Below, piece by piece: positions 7,592 to 17,946 of a stretch of 64,000 nucleotides of DNA (positions are counted from its first letter, which is position 1; the number at the start of each line of letters is the position of its first letter). The DNA is from Gammaproteobacteria bacterium. GTDB lineage: Bacteria; Pseudomonadota; Gammaproteobacteria; Pseudomonadales; Pseudohongiellaceae. The notes beneath the pieces are model-generated. The model saw only the letters and a list, made by a program, of their open reading frames with translations. It was not told where the DNA came from and did not search any database. Location of the stretch: positions 310,001-374,000 of the forward strand of contig JAUXNX010000012.1 in the NCBI GenBank assembly GCA_030682575.1, written 5' to 3'. The translations under genes were made by a program, and so were the position numbers.

Positions 7592-10411
7592 ATGGACAAG
7601 ACTTACCAACCCCATCAAATCGAAAGCCACTGGTACAAAATCTGGGAAGAGAGCGGCTTCTTCGCCCCTTCCGGCGAAGGCGACGCCTATTCCATCGTGA
7701 TTCCACCGCCGAACGTGACCGGCCGACTGCACATGGGTCATGGTCTGCAGAACGCACTCATGGACGCCCTGATTCGTTACCACCGCATGCTCGGCAACAA
7801 CACGCTGTGGCAGGTGGGTACCGATCACGCTGGCATAGCAACGCAGATGGTCGTCGAGCGGCAATTGGGGCGCATCAACAAGACCCGTCAGGAACTCGGA
7901 CGCGAGGCCTTCGTCGACAAGGTGTGGGAGTGGAAGGAAGAGTCCGGCAACATCATCACGCAGCAGATTCGTCGCCTCGGCTCGTCCATCGACTGGAGCC
8001 GTGAGCGCTTCACCATGGACGACGATTTTTCCAAGGTCGTGGAGAAAGTGTTCGTCGAGCTCTATGACGAAGGCCTGATCTATCGTGGCAACCGCCTCGT
8101 GAACTGGGACCCGAAACTGCACACCGCCGTGTCCGATCTGGAAGTACTCTCCGAAGAGGAAGACGGTTTCCTGTGGCACTTCCGCTATCCGCTGGCCGAT
8201 GGCGCGACCACACGCAAGGGCGACGCGTATATCACCATCGCCACCACTCGCCCGGAAACATTGCTGGGTGACACCGCTGTCGCCGTGAATCCGAACGACG
8301 AACGCTACCAGGATCTGATCGGCCAGTTCGTCGAACTGCCATTATGTGGTCGTCGCATTCCAATCATCGCCGACGATTATGTCGATGCCGCATTCGGCAC
8401 CGGCTGCGTGAAGATCACGCCCGCCCACGACTTCAACGACTACGAAGTCGGCAAGCGCCACAATCTGGAAATGATCAATATCCTGACTCCGGACGCCGCG
8501 ATCAATGACAACGCGCCCGAAGCCTATCGCGGCATGGATCGCTTCGATGCGCGCAAGAAAGTGGTCGCGGATATTGAAGCCCTCGGCCTGCTCGCAAAAA
8601 TCGATCCGCACAAACTGAAGGTGCCACGTGGTGACCGTACCGGTGTCATCATCGAACCCTATCTCACCAACCAGTGGTATGTGGCCGTGCAATCTCTTGC
8701 CGAGCCCGCGATCAAGGCGGTGGAAGATGGCGACATCGAATTCGTGCCGAAGAACTGGGAGAACACCTACTTCGCGTGGATGCGCGATCTGCAGGACTGG
8801 TGCATCAGCCGTCAGTTGTGGTGGGGTCACCGCATTCCCGCTTACTACGACAGCGAAGGAAAAATCTACGTCGGCTACAGCGAGGCTGACGTGCGCAGCA
8901 AATACAAACTCGCCGACGACCTCGTTCTGACCCGCGACGAAGACGTGCTCGACACGTGGTTCTCCTCCGCTCTGTGGACCTTCGGCACGCTCGGCTGGCC
9001 GAACAACAGTGAAGAGATGAAGACCTTCCATCCGACCAGTGTGCTGGTAACCGGTTTCGACATCATCTTCTTCTGGGTTGCCCGCATGATCATGATGACG
9101 ATGAAATTCACCGGGCAGGTGCCGTTCAAGACCGTGTACATCCACGGCCTGGTGCGCGACGAGAACGGCCAGAAGATGTCCAAGTCCAAGGGCAACATAC
9201 TGGACCCCATCGACATCATCGACGGTATCGGCGTGGACGAACTGGTCAGGAAGCGCACCAGCGATCTGATGCAACCCCAGCTCGAACAGAAGATTGCGAA
9301 GACCACGCGTGCCTCGTTCCCCGACGGCATCACGGCCTATGGCACCGACGCGCTGCGCTTCACGTTCTACTCGCTCGCCTCCACCGGCCGCGACATCAAA
9401 TTCGATCTCAATCGCACCGAAGGCTTCCGCAATTTCTGCAACAAGATCTGGAATGCCTCGCGCTATGTGCTGATGAATTCCGAAGAGAAGGGCATCGTCT
9501 TCCACCAGGCCAAGCAGGATGCCCTGCGCGAGCGCGACTACTTCAGTCTGGCGGATCGCTGGATCATGTCTCGCTTCCAGCGCACGGTGCAGCAGGCGCA
9601 CGAGCACATGGCCGTCTACCGCTTCGATCTGCTGTCCCAGGTAATTTATGATTTCTTCTGGAACGAGTACTGCGACTGGTATCTGGAGCTGACCAAGCCT
9701 GTGCTGTGGGATGAGGAGAATCATCCGGATCACGCCCAGACCACCCGCTTGACGTTGATTTCCGTGCTCGAAGCCAGTCTGCGTCTGACGCACCCGCTGA
9801 TGCCCTTCATCACCGAAGAGATATGGCAGCGCGTGGCACCTCTGCTCGACATGAAAATGGAAGGTGACAACGTCAGTCTGATGAACCAGCGTTACCCGCA
9901 GGTGGATGAGTCACTCATCAATGTGAAGGCCGAAGCTGATATCGACTGGGTCAAGGGCATCATCCTTGGCATCCGCAATATTCGTGGCGAGATGGACATA
10001 GCGCCGGGCAAGGCCATTCCTGTGTTGCTGAAAAATTGCAGCGCGGAAGACCAGCGCCGTCTTGATGAGAACCGCCTGTTCCTGATGAAACTCGCCAAGC
10101 TTGCCGACATCACCAGCCTCGCTGCCAGCGCAGCGGCACCGATGGCGGCCACTCAGTTGTATGGCGAGATCGAGATTCTGGTGCCGCTGGCAGGGCTGAT
10201 CGACAAGGCCGCCGAAGCGGCGCGACTGGAGAAGGAGATCGCCAAGCTGGAGAAGAACCTGGCGGGTATCACGGGCAAGCTCTCAAACGCGAAGTTCGTG
10301 GATAACGCGCCAAAGGAGATCGTGGACGTGGAGCGCGAAAGAATGCGTGCCAATGAAGCTGCGATTGCCTCTCTGCGCGAGAAATTGGTGATGATTCAGG
10401 CGCTGGATTGA
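7592..10411 (+). CDS. valS: Valyl-tRNA synthetase
   Basis: Class I synthetase charging tRNA-Val, 939 residues. The HIGH-type motif is RLHMGHGL (residues 45-52) after the PPPNVTG stretch, the editing domain lies in the first half, and the KMSKS loop is at about residue 528. An anticodon-binding domain follows, and the last 70 residues form the charged coiled coil typical of bacterial ValS. The start was set at the ATG giving [10 protein letters not shown], which matches the family; a TTG four codons upstream is also in frame. Copy D of the hairpin repeat ends about 110 bases upstream, so the promoter must lie between. Confidence 0.97.
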   Translation: MDKTYQPHQIESHWYKIWEESGFFAPSGEGDAYSIVIPPPNVTGRLHMGHGLQNALMDALIRYHRMLGNNTLWQVGTDHAGIATQMVVERQLGRINKTRQELGREAFVDKVWEWKEESGNIITQQIRRLGSSIDWSRERFTMDDDFSKVVEKVFVELYDEGLIYRGNRLVNWDPKLHTAVSDLEVLSEEEDGFLWHFRYPLADGATTRKGDAYITIATTRPETLLGDTAVAVNPNDERYQDLIGQFVELPLCGRRIPIIADDYVDAAFGTGCVKITPAHDFNDYEVGKRHNLEMINILTPDAAINDNAPEAYRGMDRFDARKKVVADIEALGLLAKIDPHKLKVPRGDRTGVIIEPYLTNQWYVAVQSLAEPAIKAVEDGDIEFVPKNWENTYFAWMRDLQDWCISRQLWWGHRIPAYYDSEGKIYVGYSEADVRSKYKLADDLVLTRDEDVLDTWFSSALWTFGTLGWPNNSEEMKTFHPTSVLVTGFDIIFFWVARMIMMTMKFTGQVPFKTVYIHGLVRDENGQKMSKSKGNILDPIDIIDGIGVDELVRKRTSDLMQPQLEQKIAKTTRASFPDGITAYGTDALRFTFYSLASTGRDIKFDLNRTEGFRNFCNKIWNASRYVLMNSEEKGIVFHQAKQDALRERDYFSLADRWIMSRFQRTVQQAHEHMAVYRFDLLSQVIYDFFWNEYCDWYLELTKPVLWDEENHPDHAQTTRLTLISVLEASLRLTHPLMPFITEEIWQRVAPLLDMKMEGDNVSLMNQRYPQVDESLINVKAEADIDWVKGIILGIRNIRGEMDIAPGKAIPVLLKNCSAEDQRRLDENRLFLMKLAKLADITSLAASAAAPMAATQLYGEIEILVPLAGLIDKAAEAARLEKEIAKLEKNLAGITGKLSNAKFVDNAPKEIVDVERERMRANEAAIASLREKLVMIQALD

Positions 10412-10419
10412 TTCAACCT

Positions 10420-10480
10420 GTGGGAGCGAGCCCTGCTCCTACTATGCTTCCGGGTTGCTTTCCCGCGCGCTCCCGTGGGA
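10420..10480. repeat. REP-like palindromic sequence, degenerate
   Basis: Just after the valS stop is TGTGGGAGCGAGC with a short hairpin (GGAGC 10423-10427 against GCTCC 10435-10439), followed by a second half containing GCGCGCTCCCGTGGG. The sequence style matches the REP-like palindromes near 41.7, 49.4 and 50.8 kb. The two halves pair imperfectly. Confidence 0.5.
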
Positions 10481-10581
10481 TAGTAATCCGCATTCCGCCT
10501 TCTGCCCAAGGAGCAAGAAACACGCCTTGCGGTCGGTCTGAAGGCCTTGTAACAACAATAATAATCAGGAAATCCACAACA

Positions 10582-11418
10582 ATGACCAAGCCGTTTCATT
10601 GCGCCATTGCCATCGCTGCAGCCGCCGCATTCACGCTGGCAGCCACCCTCCTCGACACCAGTTCCACAGCTCTGGCTGCGGAAGCGAATGACATCCCCCG
10701 CTCCGCAGACGGCAGACCCGATTTCAACGGCCTCTGGCAGGCCATGGGCAATCATCACTACGGCATTGAACCCCATGCGGCACGATTCGGTCCGGACTAC
10801 CGCTGGGGGGCAGTGGGTGCCATTCCTGCCGGTGTCGGTGTTGTCGAGGGCGGCGAGATTCCCTACACGCCTGCAGCCCGCGCCGTGCAGCGCGAGAATG
10901 AGGCCAATTGGCTCGAACGCGACCCGGTGGTGAAGTGCTACATGCCTGGCATCCCGCGCGCCAATTACATGCCCTTCCCTTTCCAGATCGTGCAATCACC
11001 TGAACACATCATCATGGCCTACGAATTCGCCAGCGCCAGCCGCATCGTCTACATGAACCGCCCGGATTTTGCTGCGCCGATTCCCAGTTGGATGGGCCAC
11101 TCTCTCGGCCGCTGGGAAGGTGACACGCTGGTGATCGACGTCACCGAGCAGATGCCGGACTCCTGGCTCGATCAGTCCGGCAATCACCACACCGACCAGC
11201 TCAAGGTCACCGAGCGCTACACGCACCTGAGCCGCGACGTCATCAATTATGAAGTCACGCTGGAAGATCCCGGCGTCTACACGCGTCCCTGGAAAATGAA
11301 AATGCCGCTGTACCGGCGCCTTGATGAAAACGCGCAACTGCTGGAATTCAAGTGTGTGGAATTCACTGAAGAACTGATTTACGGACATCTGGTCAAGGGT
11401 GCCGAGCGCACCGAATGA
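10582..11418 (+). CDS. Secreted protein of uncharacterised family (GRWEGDTLV type), copy 1
   Basis: A 278-residue protein with an N-terminal signal peptide ending near the LAAEA stretch. The mature part begins RSADGRPDFNGLWQ and has GRWEGDTLVIDV about two thirds of the way through, then TERYTHL and a DPGVYTRPW segment. I know this pattern from hypothetical exported proteins of proteobacteria and acidobacteria, but no biochemical role. The next gene encodes a protein with the same ordered motifs, so the two are tandem paralogues. The ATG at 10582 follows an AGGAAA site; the upstream extension of the frame falls in repeat-like DNA. No function is assigned. Confidence 0.75.
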   Translation: MTKPFHCAIAIAAAAAFTLAATLLDTSSTALAAEANDIPRSADGRPDFNGLWQAMGNHHYGIEPHAARFGPDYRWGAVGAIPAGVGVVEGGEIPYTPAARAVQRENEANWLERDPVVKCYMPGIPRANYMPFPFQIVQSPEHIIMAYEFASASRIVYMNRPDFAAPIPSWMGHSLGRWEGDTLVIDVTEQMPDSWLDQSGNHHTDQLKVTERYTHLSRDVINYEVTLEDPGVYTRPWKMKMPLYRRLDENAQLLEFKCVEFTEELIYGHLVKGAERTE

Positions 11419-11461
11419 AATCAAAACAGTGTGAGCCTTTGCAACTCACCAGGAGCCAGTC

Positions 11462-12466
11462 ATGAAGATCACGCTAAACAGGAATGCATTGACCGTTGCA
11501 GTAGTATTCGCCCTGCTCTCTCCGCTGACGTTCGCGCAGAACGGCGATTATGTGGCACCGCGCACCATTGATGGCCAGCCGGATCTGCAGGGAGTGTGGG
11601 CAAACAACAGTACTACTCCGCTGCAACGGCCGGAGTTTTTCGCGGATCGCGAAGAGCTCACCGAAGAAGAATACGAAAGGCTGTTGGAACGGGCTCGTGA
11701 AATTGAACAAGGCGATGGTGATGCTCTGTTCGGTGACGGTTTTCTCAACGCCGCCATCACTGGCCAGGTTGAATCCTACGACCCCAGCACCGGCAACTAC
11801 GACCAGACCTGGATGGTGAATCGCAATATCGAGAACCGTACTTCCCTGATTATCGATCCACCGAATGGCCGACTCCCGGACATGGTGCCCGAAGCCCGCG
11901 ACAGAATGATGGCAGTTGCCCGCCAGCGACGAGAAAACCCTTCCGACTCCTACACCTCGCGCCCACTGCAGGAACGCTGCATCACCTATGGCATGCCCTA
12001 CCTGCTTGCGGGCTACAACAGCTACTATCAGGTCGTGCAGAGCGCCACCCACGTCGCCATCATTCAGGAAATGATTCACGACGTGCGCATCATTCCGCTT
12101 GATGCTGGTCCGCATATCGACGATAAAGTGCGCTTGTGGCACGGCGACTCACGTGGCTACTTCGACGGCGACACTCTCGTGGTGGAGACCCGCAATTTCT
12201 CCGACGCGAGTGAGTTCAGAGGCTCAGGTGGCAACCGTATCTTCAAGGAACGCTTCACGCGCACGGCGCCGGACATCCTCACTTACGAATTCACGATCGA
12301 GGACCCCACCACCTGGGTGGCACCGTGGACCGCAGTGATCAACTACACCCACAGCGAAGACCCCATCTACGAATACGCCTGCCATGAAGGCAACTACGCG
12401 CTGGAAGGTATTCTCTCCGGCGCCAGGGCTGAGGAAAGAATGGCGGCGGAGCAGGGAAACCGATAA
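11462..12466 (+). CDS. Secreted protein of uncharacterised family (GRWEGDTLV type), copy 2
   Basis: A 334-residue exported protein with a signal peptide ending at TFAQ. It shares with its neighbour the start of the mature region (TIDGQPDLQGVW), the segment before YFDGDTLVVETRNF (which replaces GRWEGDTLVIDV), the ERFTRTAPD segment and DPTTWVAPW. It has an extra acidic helix-rich insertion (residues 55-90, rich in Glu). A CAGGAG site precedes the ATG. It starts 43 bases after copy 1, so the pair is likely one transcription unit. The function is unknown; the periplasm is the likely location. Confidence 0.75.
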   Translation: MKITLNRNALTVAVVFALLSPLTFAQNGDYVAPRTIDGQPDLQGVWANNSTTPLQRPEFFADREELTEEEYERLLERAREIEQGDGDALFGDGFLNAAITGQVESYDPSTGNYDQTWMVNRNIENRTSLIIDPPNGRLPDMVPEARDRMMAVARQRRENPSDSYTSRPLQERCITYGMPYLLAGYNSYYQVVQSATHVAIIQEMIHDVRIIPLDAGPHIDDKVRLWHGDSRGYFDGDTLVVETRNFSDASEFRGSGGNRIFKERFTRTAPDILTYEFTIEDPTTWVAPWTAVINYTHSEDPIYEYACHEGNYALEGILSGARAEERMAAEQGNR

Positions 12467-12662
12467 CGCCAGGAACCGCATGTTGATGGATCAACACAAC
12501 CCAGTCATCAAACTCTGCGTTGTCGGCATGACTGCCGAAAACGACGGCCTGCACGTAAGAGCAAGGATGCTCCAGCTCCCCCCAAGTAAAACATTCTCGC
12601 AGCACCCCCCTCGCTGCTAGTATTCAGTATCAAAAAATTTAACAGTGATGCAGGACATAGAC

Positions 12663-12872
12663 ATGCGATTTGATATTTACGGCCAATTCGAAGTGGAAGT
12701 GGTTCAGGAAAACGGCCAGTGGGTCGTTTACCGCATGGAGGGAGGAAGTAAAAGCAGGGAATACGAAATTGTGATCCCCGCCGGATTGAATGCGAGCGGT
12801 GTCCTCGCATTTCTCGATGATGCCTATTTCGAATTTGCAGAATCAGGGGAACGAGTTACGCAGTTGGAATGA
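12663..12872 (+). CDS. Small conserved hypothetical protein (DUF7661-like)
   Basis: A 69-residue soluble protein beginning RFDIYGQFEVEV, with a middle IVIPAGL segment and an acidic C-terminal helix (FLDDAYFEFAESG). The pattern resembles a small family I recall as DUF7661, of unknown function. ATG 12663 has an AGGAC site in front; GTG 12645 and ATG 12648 are alternative starts in the same frame. It is monocistronic by spacing, convergent with the transglutaminase gene, whose end is 15 bases away. Confidence 0.6.
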   Translation: MRFDIYGQFEVEVVQENGQWVVYRMEGGSKSREYEIVIPAGLNASGVLAFLDDAYFEFAESGERVTQLE

Positions 12873-12887
12873 CGATCTCCAAGTGGG

Positions 12888-13754
12888 TTAACCCCCATCC
12901 GTCGAAAGCCCGTCCGCACAGTAATAGGGCAATTCGAATCCGCCAGCGCTGTCCTCCACTGCCACCGCACTGATGATCGGTGCCTGAGTCATCACGTTGC
13001 CAAAGATCGTGGCAAAGGCAACATCGGCCGCATCGCGACCAGTGGCAAAACGCACGAAAGCCATGGGAATAGCAGTGCCGGACGGGTCGAAGATATACCA
13101 GCGGTTGTCCAGATAAGCTTCGACATACGCATGAAAATCATGAGGCCCCAAGGAAGGATCGGCACCAAAATCGGTGCCGGTGGTCATGCGCGCTGGAATA
13201 TTCACCGCACGACACAACGCGATCATCACGTGGGCAAAATCGCGGCACACACCGACCTGATCAATCAGAGTGTCCAACGCCGAGGTGTTGGAGTTGGATG
13301 TATTGGATGTGAACATCACGTTGCGATTCACCCAGTCCTTGATCGCCTGCACACGACCGTAGCCCTGCCACAGACTCCCAAACTCCTTGGTCACCAATCT
13401 TCCAAGCCGGTCGGACTCGCAATAGCGACTGGGGTAGAGGTATGTCAATACTTCGGGGGGCAGCCTGTGTACGGGCACTTCGAAAATCTGTGACGGGGCA
13501 GCCCGGTGATGGTCCAGATCGATCGTGGCGCTGTACTGTACCTTCAGATCGCCTGGCAGGGCTCGCAAACGCATGCAGCGATTGCCGGTGCTGGAATCGG
13601 TGTGAATGTGCGGCGTCAGCGGCTGGCTCAAGTAGAGGTTTTCGTTGGACACCAACTGGTGCCTGGTCTGGGCAGCATGGATATTGAAGATGAAGTCAGC
13701 ACCATGCTGGTCGATCTGGTAGTTCAGTTCCAGTTGCAGGTTAATGCGGATCAT
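12888..13754 (-). CDS. Transglutaminase family protein
   Basis: A 288-residue protein with an N-terminal beta domain and a transglutaminase-like cysteine protease core. The catalytic Cys lies in GVCRDFAHVMIALCR, the His in HDFHAYVEAY and the Asp in WYIFDPSGTA, so the triad is complete. Members act as peptidases, amidases or crosslinkers, and the substrate is unknown. ATG 13754 gives the usual IRINLQLELNYQI start; the frame runs 20 codons further upstream without a better ribosome site. It has no signal peptide. Confidence 0.85.
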   Translation of the reverse strand: MIRINLQLELNYQIDQHGADFIFNIHAAQTRHQLVSNENLYLSQPLTPHIHTDSSTGNRCMRLRALPGDLKVQYSATIDLDHHRAAPSQIFEVPVHRLPPEVLTYLYPSRYCESDRLGRLVTKEFGSLWQGYGRVQAIKDWVNRNVMFTSNTSNSNTSALDTLIDQVGVCRDFAHVMIALCRAVNIPARMTTGTDFGADPSLGPHDFHAYVEAYLDNRWYIFDPSGTAIPMAFVRFATGRDAADVAFATIFGNVMTQAPIISAVAVEDSAGGFELPYYCADGLSTDGG

Positions 13755-14016
13755 AGCGGGTCCGGCTGCTGTGCAGCGAAGTGATCTCAATGGAAAGGCA
13801 GGCGATGGTACCACGCTGGCGCCTGAAAACCGGGCGCTGCCAGGATTCAGCCCGAGCGATTATTGCACTACTGCATCCCACTGCTCACTCGGAGTCGGTG
13901 TGATGTGATGCAATTACGTGGACTTCCGAACAGAAGAAACTCTGCAATCAGGAGAAAATTCACCGTCTGTGTGTATCAAACCCTCAAATCAACAACACAC
14001 GAAAAAGGAAAAACTG

Positions 14017-14220
14017 ATGGGAAACAACAAATTGATAGGTATTGTGCTGCTCGTGGTGGGCGTTATGCTGCTTTTCTTTGGACTGCAGTCATCGGAGTCT
14101 GTCGGCGATCAATTGACCGAAGCGGTCACCGGCCGTTTCACAGACGAAACCATGCTGTTCATATTTGGTGGTGTGGTGGCAATCGTTGCAGGATTGTACA
14201 TGGCAGCCATGCGCAAGTAA
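14017..14220 (+). CDS. Small membrane protein, DUF3185 family
   Basis: A 67-residue protein with two hydrophobic helices (IGIVLLVVGVMLLFFGL and MLFIFGGVVAIVAGLYM) separated by a short polar segment with SSESVGDQLTEAVTGRFTD, which is typical of DUF3185. Its role is unknown. The ATG is preceded by an AAGGAAAAA site. The open frame continues upstream but the extension is not hydrophobic and has no ribosome site. It is likely in the inner membrane. Confidence 0.75.
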   Translation: MGNNKLIGIVLLVVGVMLLFFGLQSSESVGDQLTEAVTGRFTDETMLFIFGGVVAIVAGLYMAAMRK

Positions 14221-14375
14221 TACGCGCAGCCGCATGGTGTCCATCACCGGGAGATCGAGCCTGGTGGTGGCGTATGCCATGGCACAGCCTGCTACATTTG
14301 CATACTGGAGCAATAGTGCCGCACGGAGTATATTAGCCGCGACTCCAAAATTAGAAGAACAGGAATAGCCCCACT

Positions 14376-16388
14376 ATGCACCGCCTGACTTTCCCTGCAG
14401 TACTGCTGGCTGCACTGCTTTCGCTGTCACCGTTTTCCACTCTGGCCCAGACCCCCTTTTCCATGGCCGTGCAACCGGAATGGCTGAAAGAGGTCATGCC
14501 CATGGCCGAGACCTTCTCCGAGAAGGAGCCTGGTGAGGCACCCGTCTACCGTGCTTATCGCAAGAATCCCGATACCGGTGCGCAAGAGCATATTGGATTC
14601 GTCTTCATGAGTGACGACTACAAGCCAGAGCGTGTGGGTTACGCGGCACCCATCGATTTGCTTGTAGGCATGGACCTGAATGGGGTCATCAGCAATATCA
14701 AGGTATTGGACTACTACGAATCCTATCTGTACTCCCGTGGCGACTTCGTCAATAACTCCGTTTTCCTGTCCCAGTTCCGCCGCAAGCCCATAACAGATGG
14801 CTTTCGCGTCGACCGCGACATTGATGGCTTGAGCAGTGCCACCGTGACCAGCAGCGCCATCTCCCGCACGGTAGGCGAGTCTTCACGCCGTGTGGCGCGC
14901 GCTTTCCTGGGCTATGGTGTAGGTACCGAGGAAGAACAGAACACTACCAGCAACGCGCTTGCCCTGCTCGAACCGTTGACCTGGCCGGCCATGCTGGACA
15001 TGGGGATCATCCGCACAATGGATGCCAAGACGGCAGAAGGTGTCGACATACAACTGGCCTTCACCTACATCGGTCGACGTGCATTGGGCGAATTTTTCCT
15101 CGGGGCTGAAGGCTACAACACCGTCGAATCCGATGCCGCTTTCCGCGCTGGCGGTGGTGAGCTGATGCTGATCGCACCCAGCGGCCCCGGCGCAGGTAAC
15201 AGTTACCGTCAATTTCCCATGTCCGTAGAGCAGGATGACATCGTGCGGCGCGTGGCGGGCAACCGCTTCAGCAATGCAGGCAATGCCAGCGTGGGTGCGA
15301 TTGCCGGCCATGCTAACTACGCCGTCGCAATTGCCATGCACCCGGACTTCGACATTACCCGGCCCTTCACGATCATCTATCACACTCCCGGTGGTGGTAC
15401 GGATGTGCGTACAGACTACAGCGTCACCGGGGTAGGGCTGACACTGGCCAGGAACGAACCAATACTCTCGGAAGAAGAACTGCTGGAGCAACGCATTGCC
15501 AACGCCGGTTTTTTCGAACGACTGATGATTGCTCCGCCATGGGGTGAAACTCCTTGGGTGGATGTCATTCTGCTATCGATCCTGCTTGGTCTCGTGCTGG
15601 CGGCATTCCTGCGCAAGAGCAGTGCAACTCGCTGGACAGCGATGACCATCACACTGTTTTACCTGGGCTTCTACAAGGACGGCTTCCTTTCCGTCTCCCA
15701 TATCACCAGTCTGCTGAAACAGGGGCCAACTGTCTTTACCAGCAATCTGACTACACTGATGATCGTAAGCTTCACACTGATCACCACGCTGATCTGGGGC
15801 CGCGTGTTCTGCTCGTCACTGTGCCCATTCGGAGCACTGCAGGATTTCATCGCACGTTTCACGCCCAAGCGTTTACAGTTCAAGATGCCGCAAGCGATTC
15901 ATGATCGTGCGCTCTACATCAAGTACGGTATTCTCGCGTTGATCCTGACTCTCGCACTGACCAATCCCGATATCAGCATCTTCCAGTACTTCGAACCCTT
16001 CGGCACCGTGTTCTTCTTCAGCCCTTCGACAACACTGTGGGTAATCCTGATTGCCATCCTGATTGCGTGTGTGCTCGTGGAGCGCTTCTACTGTCGCTAC
16101 GTTTGCCCGCTCGGCGCGGCGCTGGGGGTCATGTCACTTCTGAGTCCGCTGCGCATCAAGCGTGTGCCGCAATGTACGCTGTGCAAAGTGTGCGAATCGG
16201 CCTGCCCGACCGGAGCGATCCGCCGCGAAGTGATCGATTTCAAGGAATGTGTGCGCTGTGATGTCTGCGAGATAAAACTGATCAAGCTTGCGGGAACCTG
16301 TCGTCATCCGATGGAGGAGATCACGCGGCGCCAACGAGACAAGCAGACAATTCAGGTCGTCAACGTGATGCCACCAATCACTGCTTGA
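14376..16388 (+). CDS. NosR/NirI-like membrane flavoprotein with ferredoxin domain
   Basis: A 670-residue protein with the architecture of NosR. It has a signal peptide (1-25), then a periplasmic FMN-binding domain with the flavinylation-type motif DGLSSATVTS (around residue 153, FMN normally on the Thr), several transmembrane helices from about residue 390, two CxxxCP motifs (CSSLCPFG near 478, CRYVCPLG near 572), and a C-terminal ferredoxin part with CTLCKVCESACP near 600. The second cluster reads CVRCDVC and lacks the usual CP four residues on. NosR passes electrons to nitrous-oxide reductase, but no nos genes are in the window, so this is probably an orphan electron-transfer relative. Confidence 0.8.
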   Translation: MHRLTFPAVLLAALLSLSPFSTLAQTPFSMAVQPEWLKEVMPMAETFSEKEPGEAPVYRAYRKNPDTGAQEHIGFVFMSDDYKPERVGYAAPIDLLVGMDLNGVISNIKVLDYYESYLYSRGDFVNNSVFLSQFRRKPITDGFRVDRDIDGLSSATVTSSAISRTVGESSRRVARAFLGYGVGTEEEQNTTSNALALLEPLTWPAMLDMGIIRTMDAKTAEGVDIQLAFTYIGRRALGEFFLGAEGYNTVESDAAFRAGGGELMLIAPSGPGAGNSYRQFPMSVEQDDIVRRVAGNRFSNAGNASVGAIAGHANYAVAIAMHPDFDITRPFTIIYHTPGGGTDVRTDYSVTGVGLTLARNEPILSEEELLEQRIANAGFFERLMIAPPWGETPWVDVILLSILLGLVLAAFLRKSSATRWTAMTITLFYLGFYKDGFLSVSHITSLLKQGPTVFTSNLTTLMIVSFTLITTLIWGRVFCSSLCPFGALQDFIARFTPKRLQFKMPQAIHDRALYIKYGILALILTLALTNPDISIFQYFEPFGTVFFFSPSTTLWVILIAILIACVLVERFYCRYVCPLGAALGVMSLLSPLRIKRVPQCTLCKVCESACPTGAIRREVIDFKECVRCDVCEIKLIKLAGTCRHPMEEITRRQRDKQTIQVVNVMPPITA

Positions 16389-16449
16389 TGCAGGAGCTTG
16401 CCTGCAAGCGAAAGGATTCAATCTACGCGGTTCGCCAGTAAGCCGGCTG
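16388..16449. repeat. REP-like palindrome, decayed
   Basis: It begins at the stop of the NosR-like gene with TGCAGGAGCTTGCCTGCAAGCGAAAGG and continues to GGCTGCTAC on the far side, which pair only in part. It looks like a degraded member of the same family as the elements near 49.4 and 50.8 kb. Confidence 0.4.
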
Positions 16450-16489
16450 CTACGGTGAGATTGTCAACCACAACGGCAAGGAGCTGTAT

Positions 16490-17851
16490 ATGAAACCTCT
16501 CGTGGTCATCCATGGGTGGAGTGACGAGGCCTCCTCGTTTCTCCCACTCGCCAGCGCGATCGAACAGGTCGCCCACCGCCCCGTGCAAACTCTCTTCCTC
16601 GGCAACTACGTCTCGCTCGATGATGACGTGCAGATGAAGGACCTGGTCCAAGGCCTGACCAGGGCCTGGAAGAGGGAGAAACTGCCAACAAGTCCCGGCA
16701 GTGTTGATGTCATCATCCACTCCACCGGCGGGTTGGTGGTGCGAGACTGGATGCACAGCGAATACACCGCGCAGAACCTGAAACCTCCGATCAGCAATCT
16801 CGTCATGCTCGCGCCTGCCAACTTCGGCTCCCCTCTCGCCCACAAGGGTCGCGCAGTCTATGGCCGGGTATTGAAGGGTTTCAATTCCGCCAAACGCTTT
16901 CAGACCGGGGGGCACATTCTCAAGGCACTGGAGATGGCCAGCCCCTATACATGGGACCTTGCCCAGCGCGACAGATTCGACAGCAATGCATTGAACGCCA
17001 GCGGCGTGCGCACGACAGTGATCGTCGGCAACAGGGGTTACGGCGGCGTCAGTTCGCTCGCCAACGAGCCGGGGTCAGATGGCACAGTCTATGTATCCAC
17101 AGCCAATCTCAATTGCGCCCATGTCGAGATTCACTTCCCCGCTGGCGATCGTATCCCCAGAGTGAAGTCGATCAAGACATCGAAGGGTGAAACCGCCTTT
17201 CTCGTCATGGAGGAATTCGATCATTCATCCATCGCCTTGAAGGACGACAATCACAAGGACAAAGCACAGCTTCTCGGCAACATCATCACAGCGTTGAGCA
17301 TCAGCAGCGCTGCTCAATTCAAGCAGTGGGTAACACACTGCGATGAGCAGACAACCGCAGTATTGAAAGCGAATGAGAGCAGCACCGACGATTACAAGCA
17401 CGGCTTTCAGAACACCGTGTTTCGCGTGATGGACGATCACGGCTACCATGTGCTCGACTATGTCATCGAGTTCTATCACGACGTCGAACGCGGCTTTGCC
17501 GACACACTCGCGGCCCTGTTCAACAAGAAGGCGGTGAGCAAGGTACACGCTTATGGCGACAACGCCGCCTACCGCAGCTTCATGATCAACTGCACCGCGC
17601 TGTACAAGATCATCAAGAAAGAGAAGGAAGCACTACGCATCAGCCTGTCAGCGATGCCGGACTTGAGCGACGAAAACACGCTGGTCGGCTATCGCAGTTT
17701 CGGCAACAACGATATCGGCCAGGTCGATCTCAAACCTGCCGCAATTCCTGAGTTCTTCGCACCCAACCGTACCTTGTTCGTCGACATCACCCTGACACGC
17801 GAACAGAAGGATGAGCTGTTCTGGATCAGGAATGTGGAGGATGTGGATTAG
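16490..17851 (+). CDS. Alpha/beta hydrolase, lipase/PGAP1-like
   Basis: A 453-residue protein without a signal peptide. The N-terminal half is an alpha/beta hydrolase: VVIHGWSDE near the start is the oxyanion-side strand, and IIHSTGGLVVRDW holds the nucleophile Ser78. The usual Gly before the His-Ser is replaced by Ile. A lid-like segment (LAPANFGSPLAHKG) follows, as in lipases that act on large lipids. The C-terminal 170 residues match no domain I know. AAGGAG precedes the ATG. It may be an esterase or lipase of unknown substrate in the cytoplasm. Confidence 0.72.
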   Translation: MKPLVVIHGWSDEASSFLPLASAIEQVAHRPVQTLFLGNYVSLDDDVQMKDLVQGLTRAWKREKLPTSPGSVDVIIHSTGGLVVRDWMHSEYTAQNLKPPISNLVMLAPANFGSPLAHKGRAVYGRVLKGFNSAKRFQTGGHILKALEMASPYTWDLAQRDRFDSNALNASGVRTTVIVGNRGYGGVSSLANEPGSDGTVYVSTANLNCAHVEIHFPAGDRIPRVKSIKTSKGETAFLVMEEFDHSSIALKDDNHKDKAQLLGNIITALSISSAAQFKQWVTHCDEQTTAVLKANESSTDDYKHGFQNTVFRVMDDHGYHVLDYVIEFYHDVERGFADTLAALFNKKAVSKVHAYGDNAAYRSFMINCTALYKIIKKEKEALRISLSAMPDLSDENTLVGYRSFGNNDIGQVDLKPAAIPEFFAPNRTLFVDITLTREQKDELFWIRNVEDVD

Positions 17852-17946
17852 TGCGGTTGCTGCCCCCGGGCACACCTGCAATAATCCCGGCCAGTTTTCC
17901 ATCTTCTGGTCATCACGCCCTGCTTTTCAATCAACGGAGTCAACAC

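Noticed and set aside
7589-10353. Long open frames antisense to valS, including one of 483 codons at 8342-9793
   Set aside because: They result from the codon bias of the GC-rich valS gene on the opposite strand; they have no ribosome sites or domains.
14376-16388. Denitrification locus
   Set aside because: Only a NosR-like protein is present; no nosZ, nosD, nir or nor genes are in the window.
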